The notes beneath the pieces were generated by a model. It saw nothing but the letters and a program-made list of their open reading frames with translations. It was not told the origin of the DNA and searched no databases. A stretch of DNA of 64,000 nt from MPNP01 sp965215545 (GTDB lineage Bacteria > Pseudomonadota > Alphaproteobacteria > Rhodobacterales > Rhodobacteraceae), in assembly GCA_965215545.1 (NCBI GenBank), contig OZ244066.1, forward strand, positions 620,001 through 684,000, written 5' to 3'. Below are positions 26,862 to 34,530 of this stretch, one piece after another (position 1 is the first letter of the stretch; each line of letters starts with the position of its first letter). Position numbers and translations under genes: made by a program.

Positions 26862-27327
26862 TCAACCCGCACCATCAGGCCTTGCCGGCCCCAACCCCTG
26901 CGATGACAAATCGGCGCCCCCGAATGATCGCTGTCGGGAACGCCCGGAGGACAACCGGGATTCGCAACCCACCGGGACATGCCCAACTGCCGCGCAGGCC
27001 TTCGCAGACACGACCACGGACCCAGATGTCACATTGCCATCTGCAGTCATCCTGGCGCGCTGCCACCTGACGCGATCCCAAGCAACCAGGACAGTCATGG
27101 CATGACCCGGTCGACCCTTGCCATGCCCCGCTGCCACTTGAGAAGGCAGATCAAGGCACGTCAATCCGGGTCAGAGACCCGCAGCCAGCAACCAGCGGAG
27201 ATCACGCCTCCCCTGACAGTAGGCAGGGGACAGTCTTCCCATCATCCGGGGCCGGGCCCAGCGGGCGCGCTGGACTGTCCGACCGAAACCGTGTCCTTGA
27301 TGGAGCAATTCGGAGACCTGGTGCAGA
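26862..27327. other. No gene recognised
   Basis: The 466 bases between ptsP and the PIN toxin gene show only short frames without motifs. A terminator for ptsP was not identified. Confidence 0.5.
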
Positions 27328-28017
27328 TCAGGCCACATCCGCGTTCGGCTCTCGTGCTGTCTGTCCACCGGCTGGCGTACCCTGCACCGTCTCCGGTCTG
27401 AAGATCTGGTGGTCTTTCAGATCATAACTGGCCTCGAGGTCGTCCGGGACATCCCTCGGAACCCAGTCATAATCCACCCGTGGTGGCGCGCGACCAGCAT
27501 CCTCGATCTGTTCAAACAGACCAGTCGCAGAGTCGATGACGCCCATCCTCTCCAGAGCCACGGCAAACGACCAGGTGGACATCACCCGCATGAATGGGCC
27601 GAACCTGATCCGCTGAACACCCTTGTCCTCAAACAGCACCAGTCCGGAGGCCTTGCGGGACAGTCCATGGGCGAGCTCTTCGGCCAGATCACGAATTGAA
27701 CGTTCTCCGGCATCCTTGAGTTTCGGGTTCCGGGGCACGCTGGCCCTGCCCCCCGGAGGGAGTTTCTCACGGAGCCGAAAAATCTCCATCATTGCTGCAC
27801 CCCAGGCGGTCTCGACCACGCGGACACGATTCCCACCAGTCGCCAACCAGTCCCGAAGCCGATCCTGATCGGCAGTTCGCAACCGCCCCCCGAGAATTTC
27901 AAGCCTGACCGCATCCGTGATCAGGATGGGGCACGCAAATCTGTCGAGAAGGTCCAGCCGGTCAGCCCGGGCCAGCGAAATGAGTGGGCCAGCATCCGGG
28001 ATGACGACAACGATCAT
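27328..28017 (-). CDS. PIN-domain protein, probable toxin
   Basis: The 229-residue protein begins VVVIPDAGPLISLARADRLD, the first acidic motif of DUF3368-like PIN ribonucleases. It has further acidic residues in KDAGERSIRDLAEEL and GLVLFEDKGVQRI that can complete the metal site. It is longer than a typical VapC (about 130-160), with a C-terminal tail of some 70 residues. Its ATG overlaps the stop of a 93-residue partner (ATGA), the usual antitoxin-toxin order. It is probably an RNA-cleaving toxin held in check by the partner. Confidence 0.8.
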   Translation of the reverse strand: MIVVVIPDAGPLISLARADRLDLLDRFACPILITDAVRLEILGGRLRTADQDRLRDWLATGGNRVRVVETAWGAAMMEIFRLREKLPPGGRASVPRNPKLKDAGERSIRDLAEELAHGLSRKASGLVLFEDKGVQRIRFGPFMRVMSTWSFAVALERMGVIDSATGLFEQIEDAGRAPPRVDYDWVPRDVPDDLEASYDLKDHQIFRPETVQGTPAGGQTAREPNADVA

Positions 28018-28295
28018 GGAACCTTGCGCCCACTTCGATCATCCCCGTCTCTCTCCTCTTCCCCCCCGTCCGGGCGGCCGAGCAGTTGGCGCAGGATCGG
28101 GAGTCCCTCCCGCACCTCGCGTTCGGTTTCCTCTTCGCGGCCCTTGCCTTTCGGCAGCGGCAGATCGTGACGGGCCATGGCATCAAACAGGTGACTGTAG
28201 CCAAGACCCCCGGTGGCCTGAATGGCTTCCTGTGGCCCGATCAGACCCTCGGAATAGGCCCGCAGGACCTGGGCTGTCGTCGTGTACCGTGCCAT
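28014..28295 (-). CDS. Putative antitoxin partner of the PIN protein
   Basis: A 93-residue protein, MARYTTTAQVLRAYSEGLIG then PQEAIQATGGLGYSHLFDAM, with a charged C-terminal tail rich in Glu, Arg and Gly. The first half resembles the small helical antitoxins that pair with DUF3368-type PIN toxins. The start at 28295 has AAGGAGG upstream. The four-base overlap with the PIN gene supports coupling. Confidence 0.7.
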   Translation of the reverse strand: MARYTTTAQVLRAYSEGLIGPQEAIQATGGLGYSHLFDAMARHDLPLPKGKGREEETEREVREGLPILRQLLGRPDGGEEERDGDDRSGRKVP

Positions 28296-29261
28296 CCTGA
28301 CCTCCTTGCGCCGGTGTCTGTCCTTGTCCTGACAGCGTGCGTCGGCTCCCGACGAATGCCCCCGGTCCTCGTGTCCCGGACTCGTCGTGGAGCCTGAAAA
28401 CTCTTCCCCCTGCATTGGTGGGAGAGTGATGCGGCATCTGGCGAAATACGATGCTCCATGAACGCCCGAATGACAATCGGGACCCTTTGGTCCGGTTGAT
28501 GGCGATTGTCATGTCAGCCCATGGAGTGCGGTCCCGGGCACTTTGTCGAGGACCCGTGCTGCGCCTGCTGGACAGCGTTTGCCTTGCCCCAATTGCCTCT
28601 CATCCCTTCCGGTCCTGTCGGGCAGCCTCCACCTCCGTGGCTGCATCCACATCGGCAGGGTCGATCCGTTCCTCTGGAAGGCAGGGTCGATCGTCGGGAT
28701 CGATCCTGCCACGCATTGTGCCCACAGGTTGGAGTCGCCCTTGTGTTGGCCCTGCGAACCGCAATGATACGAATTCGAGCCTGTGTCAACGATGGCATTG
28801 CGCCCACCCGGCAACCATTCCGATCAGCCGATAGCGGTCCTTGCCATTTTCCATCGCGCGTCCCGTGCCGATCAGCCGCAGCGGATCGCGGCAGGCACGA
28901 GTGGTCATGGCAAAGTCGAGGCCCCGCTGCGTCAGACAGGCATCGTCCCCGGCATCACCCCGCTCAAACCCTTATTCCATAGGCCAATGGCCCACATAGA
29001 TCAACTCGCCCCGGGCTCATTCGCCCCCACTGCCACTGTGAACAACGATCTCCACTGGCTCAACAGCATGGACATCGCGGAACTCCGTACCTGCTCCAGT
29101 TCCTCCAGCCCGCCAAGCAGAAGAAGATCGCCCTCGATACCCTGGTCGATGCACACAACGCGACCTGTGTCCGATAAGATCGGTTGGAGATCACGTCCTG
29201 CTCACCCGTGTCGGAAGAGCGCTCTTGCGGTCCATGATGCCGTGATGGCTCATCGCGGCAC
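28296..29261. other. Eroded region without an intact gene
   Basis: Nearly 1 kb between two toxin-antitoxin pairs has only overlapping short frames. Around 29075-29160 an out-of-frame piece (YLLQFLQPAKQKKIALDTLV) looks protein-like and may be a gene relic, but no family could be named. Confidence 0.45.
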
Positions 29262-29320
29262 ATGATATCACATAAGATATTTGCTTTCAATGAATGCAAA
29301 AAGGGCTTATGATATCATAA
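29262..29320 (+). promoter_or_regulatory. Promoter and palindromic operators of the FitAB-like pair
   Basis: The perfect 14-base palindrome TTATGATATCATAA lies at 29307-29320. A related site, CATGATATCACATAAGATAT, is at 29261-29280. TTTCAA (29285-29290) and TATGAT (29308-29313) are 17 bases apart, so the operator covers the -10 element. Ribbon-helix-helix antitoxins such as FitA bind this kind of paired inverted repeat and repress their own operon. Confidence 0.6.
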
Positions 29321-29343
29321 AGGACACAGCGTTGGAGGATAGC

Positions 29344-29577
29344 ATGGCGAATATGACGGTCCGGAATCTGCCGGATGACGTGCATTGCCGGATCAAGGCG
29401 ATTGCGGGTCAACGGGGCATCAGCACGGAGGCCACGGTCCGGGAGCTGCTGGATGAGGCCACCCGGCCTGCGGAACGACTCGGCGACGTTGTCGCGGCCT
29501 TTGCACGGGACCTGGACGTTGTGTTTCCGGATCCGGACCGCAGCCCGGAACCGGTCGACGCCGCGGACTATTCATGA
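29344..29577 (+). CDS. FitA-like ribbon-helix-helix antitoxin
   Basis: The 77-residue protein opens with MTVRNLPDDVHCRIKAIAGQ and RGISTEATVRELLDEA, the beta-strand and helices of Arc/FitA DNA-binding antitoxins. Its acidic C-terminal part would wrap the toxin. The start at 29344 follows TTGGAGGATAGC. The stop overlaps the toxin start by four bases. Confidence 0.9.
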   Translation: MANMTVRNLPDDVHCRIKAIAGQRGISTEATVRELLDEATRPAERLGDVVAAFARDLDVVFPDPDRSPEPVDAADYS

Positions 29578-29993
29578 TCGTACTGGATACGAATGTCCTC
29601 TCAGAGCCGATGCGGTCGGCTCCGGCAAAGACGGTGATCGCATGGCTGAACCGGCAACAGGGCCCGACATTGTTTACCACCGCCGTCAATATCATGGAGT
29701 TGCATGCCGGTCTTGAGACGTTGCCGGATGGCAAACGCAAAACGAAGCTCTGGGCCGCTTTGGATTTTACACTGTCGACGTTGATCGGCGCCCGTATCCT
29801 TCCGCTCGATCCTCCCGCGGCCCGGGAAGCGGCCCGGATCGCGGCGGCGGCTGAGAGAGCCGGAAGGAAACCCAGTATGGCAGATGGTCTGATCGCCGCC
29901 ATCGCCAAGATCCGGGGCTATGCAGTGGCAACGCGGGACGTTGATCCGTTCCGAGCTGCGGGAGTGACCGTCATTAACCCGTGGGACATCTAG
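29574..29993 (+). CDS. FitB/VapC-type PIN-domain toxin
   Basis: A 139-residue PIN ribonuclease with MIVLDTNVLSEPM (first Asp), NIMELHAGLETLP (Glu), MADGLIAAIAK (Asp) and VATRDVDPF (Asp), the four acidic motifs in order. It is coupled to the FitA-like antitoxin. The last codon is followed by an IS630 element inserted within the CTAG that contains the stop codon. The first base of the IS supplies the G, so TAG is kept and the toxin is full length. Confidence 0.92.
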   Translation: MIVLDTNVLSEPMRSAPAKTVIAWLNRQQGPTLFTTAVNIMELHAGLETLPDGKRKTKLWAALDFTLSTLIGARILPLDPPAAREAARIAAAAERAGRKPSMADGLIAAIAKIRGYAVATRDVDPFRAAGVTVINPWDI

Positions 29994-31339
29994 TATACCA
30001 TCGTCATTGAATTGATGGATACAGCGACGTCAGCTTGATCCGGGCATCCTCGGTCCGGAACCGCCAGCACACCGGTGTCCTGTCGGCATTGCGCCGGGCC
30101 TGCCAGGCCGCCACCTCCCGCACCAGCGTCGCCCGGTCGGGGATCCGACGATTGAGGCACTGGCGGGACAGGACATTGATCTCGATCTCCGCCATGTTCA
30201 GCCAGCTGCCGTGTTTCGGTGTGTGATGGATCTCGAAGCGCTCGGCCAGGCGGCGGGCCTCGGCCGGCGGGAAGGTGTCGTAGAGTGTCGACAGGGTGTG
30301 GGTGTTGAGGTTGTCCATCACCAGCACGATCGTCTTGTCGGGGAAATGGGTGTCGGCGAGGTCCCTGAGGACATGGGCAAAGTCCTGCCGGGTCCTGCGG
30401 TCCGTGACCTTGACATGCCGCCAGCCCGCCAGGGGTGCGGTCAGCATGAAGAGGTTGGCCGTGCCGTTGCGCTCGTATTCGAAGTCGTAGGCGGCGGGCT
30501 GGCCCGGGGCGGTGGGCAGGGGCGTGCGGGTCTCCCTGGTCTGCTGGCGGGAGGTCTCATCGAGGCAGACCAGCACTTCATCGCTGGCGAAGTCCCGACT
30601 GTAGGTTTCCAGCACATCCTCCATGGCACAGACGAAGTCGGCACTCGACTTGGGGGGAATGCACCAGCATTGGCTCAGCCAGGGCTTGAGACTGTTTTTT
30701 TGAGCGTCTTGTGGACGGTGGAGCGGGAGATGGTGTCCACGACCTTGAGGGCCACCAGCCGGTCGGCCAGCAGCTGCAGCGTCCACTGGGCCTGGCCTGC
30801 GGGTGGCTGTGAACAAGCGAGCATGGTCAGCGTTGCCTCGCCCGCCCCATCCAGGCGACGCGCCTTGCGGTTGACCTGCACCTTGCGTTCAAGAGCGGCG
30901 TCGACGCCGTCCAGCACACACTGCTTGCGCACCCGTTCTACCGTTGCCGTCCCGACACCGAGGACATCGGCAATGTCGGCATCCCTGCGACGCCCTCCCG
31001 TGCGGTCGGTGTCGGCCAGGAGGAGGATATGGGCCCGCTTGCGGCGTTCCTTTGACCCCTTGCCGCTGTCGATGATCGCCTGGAGTTGGGTGCGCTCGTC
31101 GGTTGCCAGTGTCACCCTGTAGATCTTGCGGCCTGCTGTGACGGGTGGCGCCGCTTGGGTCGTCGTGTTGTCTGCTGTCATGGGTCCCTGCCTTTGGTTG
31201 TCTGTCTGCCCCGATGGGCCGCCCCGCGGCGGCCCATCGGGGCGACGTGTGCTTGATTGGGGCCGCGATTAGACGAGATCGTCACGGATTGGAAGCGTGC
31301 GGGCCATCAAATGGCATCAATTCGATGACGACGGGATAC
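29993..31339 (-). mobile_element. IS630-family insertion sequence
   Basis: Imperfect terminal inverted repeats start GTATACCATCGTCATTGAAT on the left and GTATCCCGTCGTCATCGAAT on the right (read inward). The element is flanked by TA on both sides within an original CTAG, matching the known CTAG preference and TA duplication of IS630. It is about 1.35 kb long and carries one transposase gene in two frames. A degenerate relative of its right end lies at 1815-2137. Confidence 0.88.
30004..31181 (-). CDS. IS630-family transposase, two frames joined by a -1 frameshift at A7
   Basis: The upstream frame (31181 to 30675) encodes the helix-turn-helix part, including RKRAHILLLADTD and GVGTATVERVRKQCV. 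The downstream frame (to 30004) encodes the DDE domain, with Asp in LVCLDETS, Asp in VLVMDNLNTH and Glu in NMAEIEINV. They are offset by -1 at a run of seven A on the minus strand (30701-30695). A join there gives the expected KTLKK-NSLKPWLSQCWCIPP. Programmed -1 frameshifting at A-runs is known for IS elements including IS630 relatives. A simple inactivating indel is the alternative. Confidence 0.85.
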
Positions 31340-31439
31340 TAGTGGTCATTCCTCAACATATCCTTGCTGTCCTGCCCCCCATGGGCCAATCGACGGCCGT
31401 CGCCGCCGAGCGACCCGCGCAGGAAATCATTCAAGGCAG

Positions 31440-32390
31440 CATGCCCATGCGTCGACCCGTCCGCCGTCCGCCCGTCACCCGCACCGAAGCCGACCGCACC
31501 CGCCTGACCGCCATCGCCACCCACCCCTCGACCCGCCAGAAGCCCGTCTGGCGGGCCCGCATCATCCTCGCCCTCGGTGACGGCTGCGGGCCCACCGCGA
31601 CCCTGCGCCGCACCGGCCCATCCCGGTCCACCCCCATCCCGGTCCACCCCCATCCCGGTCCCACCATCCGGCGCTGGTGGGACCGCGACCGCACCGAGGG
31701 TGTGGATGGTCTCTTGCGGGACGCCCCCGGGCCAGCCGCCGGTCCCTGCCGCCACCGTCCGGGCCATCATCGACCGCGCCATGGCGCCACCCCCGCCCCA
31801 CCGCAGTCACCCGGACCCCCAGTTTCTGACCTGGGTGGGGCCCTGGCCGCCGCGATCGGGGGCATCGCCCTCTCCACCGTCCAGGCCATCCTGCGCCGCC
31901 ATGGTCTGAAGCCCCCCGGGGTCAAGACCCCAAACGGACCGTCATCGTGGGGGTCTCGAACGACCCCCGCTTCGGCCCGGATGCATGACGACAGGCTGGG
32001 GTCCATGATGGGGTGGGGCTGTCCACCAACCCGCCCGACCCTGCTGTCGTCCTCTCGGTCGATGACAAGACCCGGATCCAGGCCCTCGGGCGCACCCGGG
32101 TGCCCCGGCCACCGGTGCCGGGGCAGAGGGCCACCCGCACGCATGACGACCAACGCAACGGCACCACCACCTTGCTGGCCGCCCTCGATGTGGCGGTCGG
32201 CACGGTGGTGGGCACGATGACGGACCGGCATCGCACCGAGGATGTCGGTGCCGTCCTCGATCCTGTGGCCGCCGGCCTTGCTCCCGAGACGGAGGTGCAT
32301 GGCATCCTCGCCACCCTCTCGGCCCCCACGTCGGCCCCCCTCCCACGGCGGCCGCCGTCTGGCACTCCACCCGTGCCAGCAGGGTGAACG
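31440..32390 (+). pseudogene. Degenerate second IS630-type transposase
   Basis: Conserved pieces of another IS630-group transposase occur in order across frames. They are WRARIILALGDGCGPTATLR, IRRWWDRDRTEGVDGLLRDA, IGGIALSTVQAILRRHGLKP, then VVLSVDDKTRIQALGRT (first catalytic Asp) and THDDQRNGTTTLLAALDVAV. At least three frameshifts and a tandem repeat at 31621-31662 break it, and the C-terminal catalytic part is lost after about 32390. It begins about 100 bases beyond the right end of the intact IS630, from which it differs in sequence. Confidence 0.82.
31621..31662. repeat. 16-bp tandem repeat, about 2.6 copies
   Basis: The unit TCCCGGTCCACCCCCA is repeated at 31621-31636 and 31637-31652, with a partial third unit. 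It lies in the pseudogene's helix-turn-helix region and contributes to its disruption. Confidence 0.85.
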
Positions 32391-32479
32391 TGGTGGCCCT
32401 TGTGGCCCCCGGACCTGTCATCACAGGCTGGCGATGAGCGTGGCGGCCCGGATGGATGGGTCGCGCCCCCATCAGATGA

Positions 32480-32880
32480 TCATGCTGGGCGGCCGACCAC
32501 GGGACAGTCGTCCCTGCGGGCGCGGTCGGCGATCGGTTCAGGACTCCAGCCCCTGGCGGGGTCGGCGTCGATGGGGGCGGTGCTGGCCGGCGTCCACCGC
32601 CGGGGGGTGGCGGGGTGGTGGCCCAGCGCACGCGCGATGGCGACTTGCGACAAGCCGCTTGTTCGCAGGGCCTCGATCTGGTATCGTTCGGCAGCGGTCA
32701 GGTGGTGGGGCGCGATGGCATGACAGTCTCCGGTTGTTTCACTTACCGAGACTGGGGCGGCCATCGGGGCCCGGTGGCATCACCCCTCCGGGCAACCGAT
32801 CCGGTCCGCACGGGGCGAACCGGCCCCGCAGCGACCATTGCACTCCGGAGTGGCACGGGAGGAACAAAATTGGTGACAAT
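32480..32880 (-). mobile_element. IS30-family 5' remnant, copy A
   Basis: The minus strand encodes HHLTAAERYQIEALRTSGLS followed by QVAIARALGHHP, the N-terminal helix-turn-helix of IS30 transposases, and then degenerates. The leader before it (UTR and a stretch reading MAAPVSVSETTGDCHA) is shared with the fragment at 62190-62610 in the opposite orientation. No catalytic domain remains. Confidence 0.75.
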
Positions 32881-32908
32881 GATCAAAGGTATATTTTTGG
32901 AAAGAAAA

Positions 32909-33514
32909 ATGAACAAATTACATAAATCACCTCTCATCATGAAATCAGCGACCCTGTTACTGCTTGCAGTGGTGGCGTTGCCGGCAACTGCAGAGAACTA
33001 TTGCGGCCTCCAGAACATCAAGATGTCCGCGGCGACCACCGCTAATCCCACTGGATCATTCAGGCAGACGATAAATGAAGGCGCGGGTCTGATGGATCAA
33101 TGGTTTCAATTTGAGCTGAAGGGGACGTGCGCATTTCCACCCAAGAGAGAGAAACCAACAGATTTGGGCCCGGAAAGAGAAACGATATTCGGCACTGTGA
33201 GAGATACGATATTCACGTCGGTCTTTTACGACCTTGACTTCTGCTTTCAAGTGGATCAGACCGCTGGCGAAATGGTTGTCATGACCAATACGTCTGCCAA
33301 TCCGGTACCAAGACTATTTGAAAATGAACAACCAGTCTGTGCCAAATTCGACAAATTGCAGGCCAAGACTCAGAAGGTCAAGGTCTATGTTCAGCCCAAA
33401 AACAACGAATGCAAAGACAGTCGATACATGAACAGGATCATCGCCTCGATGTCCAACCCCTTCGGTTATGCGTTTTTCGAGATCATCGACGATGATACAA
33501 CAGGGTGTTGGTAA
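32909..33514 (+). CDS. Secreted six-cysteine hypothetical protein
   Basis: The 201-residue protein has a signal peptide (MNKLHKSPLIMKSATLLLLA, then VVALPATA before ENYCG). The start at 32909 was picked for the full signal peptide; 32939 is an alternative. The mature protein has six cysteines (NYCG, GTCAF, DFCFQ, PVCAKF, NECKD, TGCW) and ends with NPFGYAFFEIIDDDTTGCW. The gene is visibly richer in A and T than its neighbours, consistent with transfer. The spacing NIKM, then QFELKGTC, then FCFQ, then an M-x-NP tail matches the secreted protein at 2170-2712 (HIKL, QFILENC, FCAE, MRNP), so they may be distant homologues. It has no homopolymer tract. Confidence 0.75.
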   Translation: MNKLHKSPLIMKSATLLLLAVVALPATAENYCGLQNIKMSAATTANPTGSFRQTINEGAGLMDQWFQFELKGTCAFPPKREKPTDLGPERETIFGTVRDTIFTSVFYDLDFCFQVDQTAGEMVVMTNTSANPVPRLFENEQPVCAKFDKLQAKTQKVKVYVQPKNNECKDSRYMNRIIASMSNPFGYAFFEIIDDDTTGCW

Positions 33515-33569
33515 TTCGTGCCTGCAAGAAAACCCCATTTTCTATCATAAACGCTGACTCTTCTGTTGA

Positions 33570-33639
33570 GATACCATGGGCTTGACAGTCCCCGGATGCT
33601 GCTGCTTCCCTGTCCGGGGCATGGCGAGGCCATGGTATC
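33570..33639. repeat. Nested inverted repeat, second copy of the stem-loop element
   Basis: Outer arms GATACCATGG (33570-33579) and CCATGGTATC (33630-33639) enclose inner arms CCCCGGA (33590-33596) and TCCGGGG (33613-33619). The sequence 33569-33631 is shared with 6365-6428. It lies between two convergent genes and may serve as a bidirectional terminator or be a small MITE. Confidence 0.65.
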
Positions 33640-33642
33640 TGA

Positions 33643-34209
33643 CTATATGGTCATTTTGGAACCACGGTCGGGTTCGTCATCAACTGTATCGGTCGAAATC
33701 CTGGCATCGGCACGGTGCCAGGGACGCACGGCTCCTGTCAATGGCGGCAGTGCGTCGTCGGCCAGATCAAGCAGCAGGGTTCGATCGGGGTTTGTGGGTG
33801 GCGGCATGGTGATCGCGGCGGCCCTGCGGAAACCGAACCGTCCGTAATAGGGCTCGTCACCGACGAGCAGGATCCCTCGGCAACCAGAAGCCCTGGCATT
33901 CTGGATTCCCGCCGTGATCAGGAGATAGCCGATCCCCTCGCCCTGCCGGGTCGGGTGCACGGCAACAGGCCCGAGCAGCAGTTGCCTTGCTGCACAGTCC
34001 CCGACCCGCACAGGCCAGAACCGGATGGCGCCACAGAGAGTCCCGTCCTCATCAATGGCCTTGCGAGCCAGGTTGGCAATGTCCGGCACGCCCTCGCGCA
34101 ATCGATAGGACGAAAGACCCTGGCGGCCCGGACCGAAGGCGAGATCGTAGAGCCACTCGACTGCATCATGATCGGATGGCATGATCGGTGCGAGGGCGAT
34201 CATCGACAT
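33643..34209 (-). CDS. GNAT-family N-acetyltransferase (YhbS-like)
   Basis: The 188-residue protein has the acetyl-CoA-binding signature VHPTRQGEGIGYLLITAG and the following strand GILLVGDEPYYGRFGFR, typical of YhbS-like GNAT proteins. The start at 34209 (MSMIALAP) follows AAGGATGCC. Longer starts would run into sequence without a ribosome site. The substrate is unknown. The gap to the next gene (34210-34530) contains the palindrome at 34474-34507 and nothing else identified. Confidence 0.85.
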   Translation of the reverse strand: MSMIALAPIMPSDHDAVEWLYDLAFGPGRQGLSSYRLREGVPDIANLARKAIDEDGTLCGAIRFWPVRVGDCAARQLLLGPVAVHPTRQGEGIGYLLITAGIQNARASGCRGILLVGDEPYYGRFGFRRAAAITMPPPTNPDRTLLLDLADDALPPLTGAVRPWHRADARISTDTVDDEPDRGSKMTI

Positions 34210-34473
34210 GGCATCCTTGCGTGTCCTTGCCGACCATTCTGGGCCATGATCATCGGTTCCTGTCCTGATCAGATCCTGTGTCAAGCGGTTCATCACGCCT
34301 GTCCGGCATCGGGTGGCACGCGGGGCATGATGGATCCCGGAATGGCATTCCCCTACAGGATTTACCGGATTCTGACGAATTGCCTCCCCTGGCCTGCAGG
34401 GGCCGCTGGTCAGACAGGCGCGTGATTTCGGGCCTGGTGGCTGGGGAGGGGCCCGTGTCTTGTGACCTGATTT

Positions 34474-34507
34474 GGCACCATGCGCCGGCATGCCGGCGCA
34501 TGGTGCC
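34474..34507. terminator. Perfect 34-bp palindrome after the FAD-oxidase gene
   Basis: GGCACCATGCGCCGGCA is followed at once by its exact reverse complement, with no spacer. It begins 24 bases past the stop codon of the minus-strand gene. The RNA would form a very strong hairpin, but no T-run follows, so it may be a Rho-assisted stop or a mobile-repeat scar. Confidence 0.65.
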
Positions 34508-34530
34508 CCGCGAGGGCGAGAGTTCGAGCA

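Noticed and set aside
31621..31662. Tandem repeat as a regulatory array or CRISPR-like element
   Set aside because: Only about 2.6 units of 16 bases inside a dead transposase; best explained by replication slippage.
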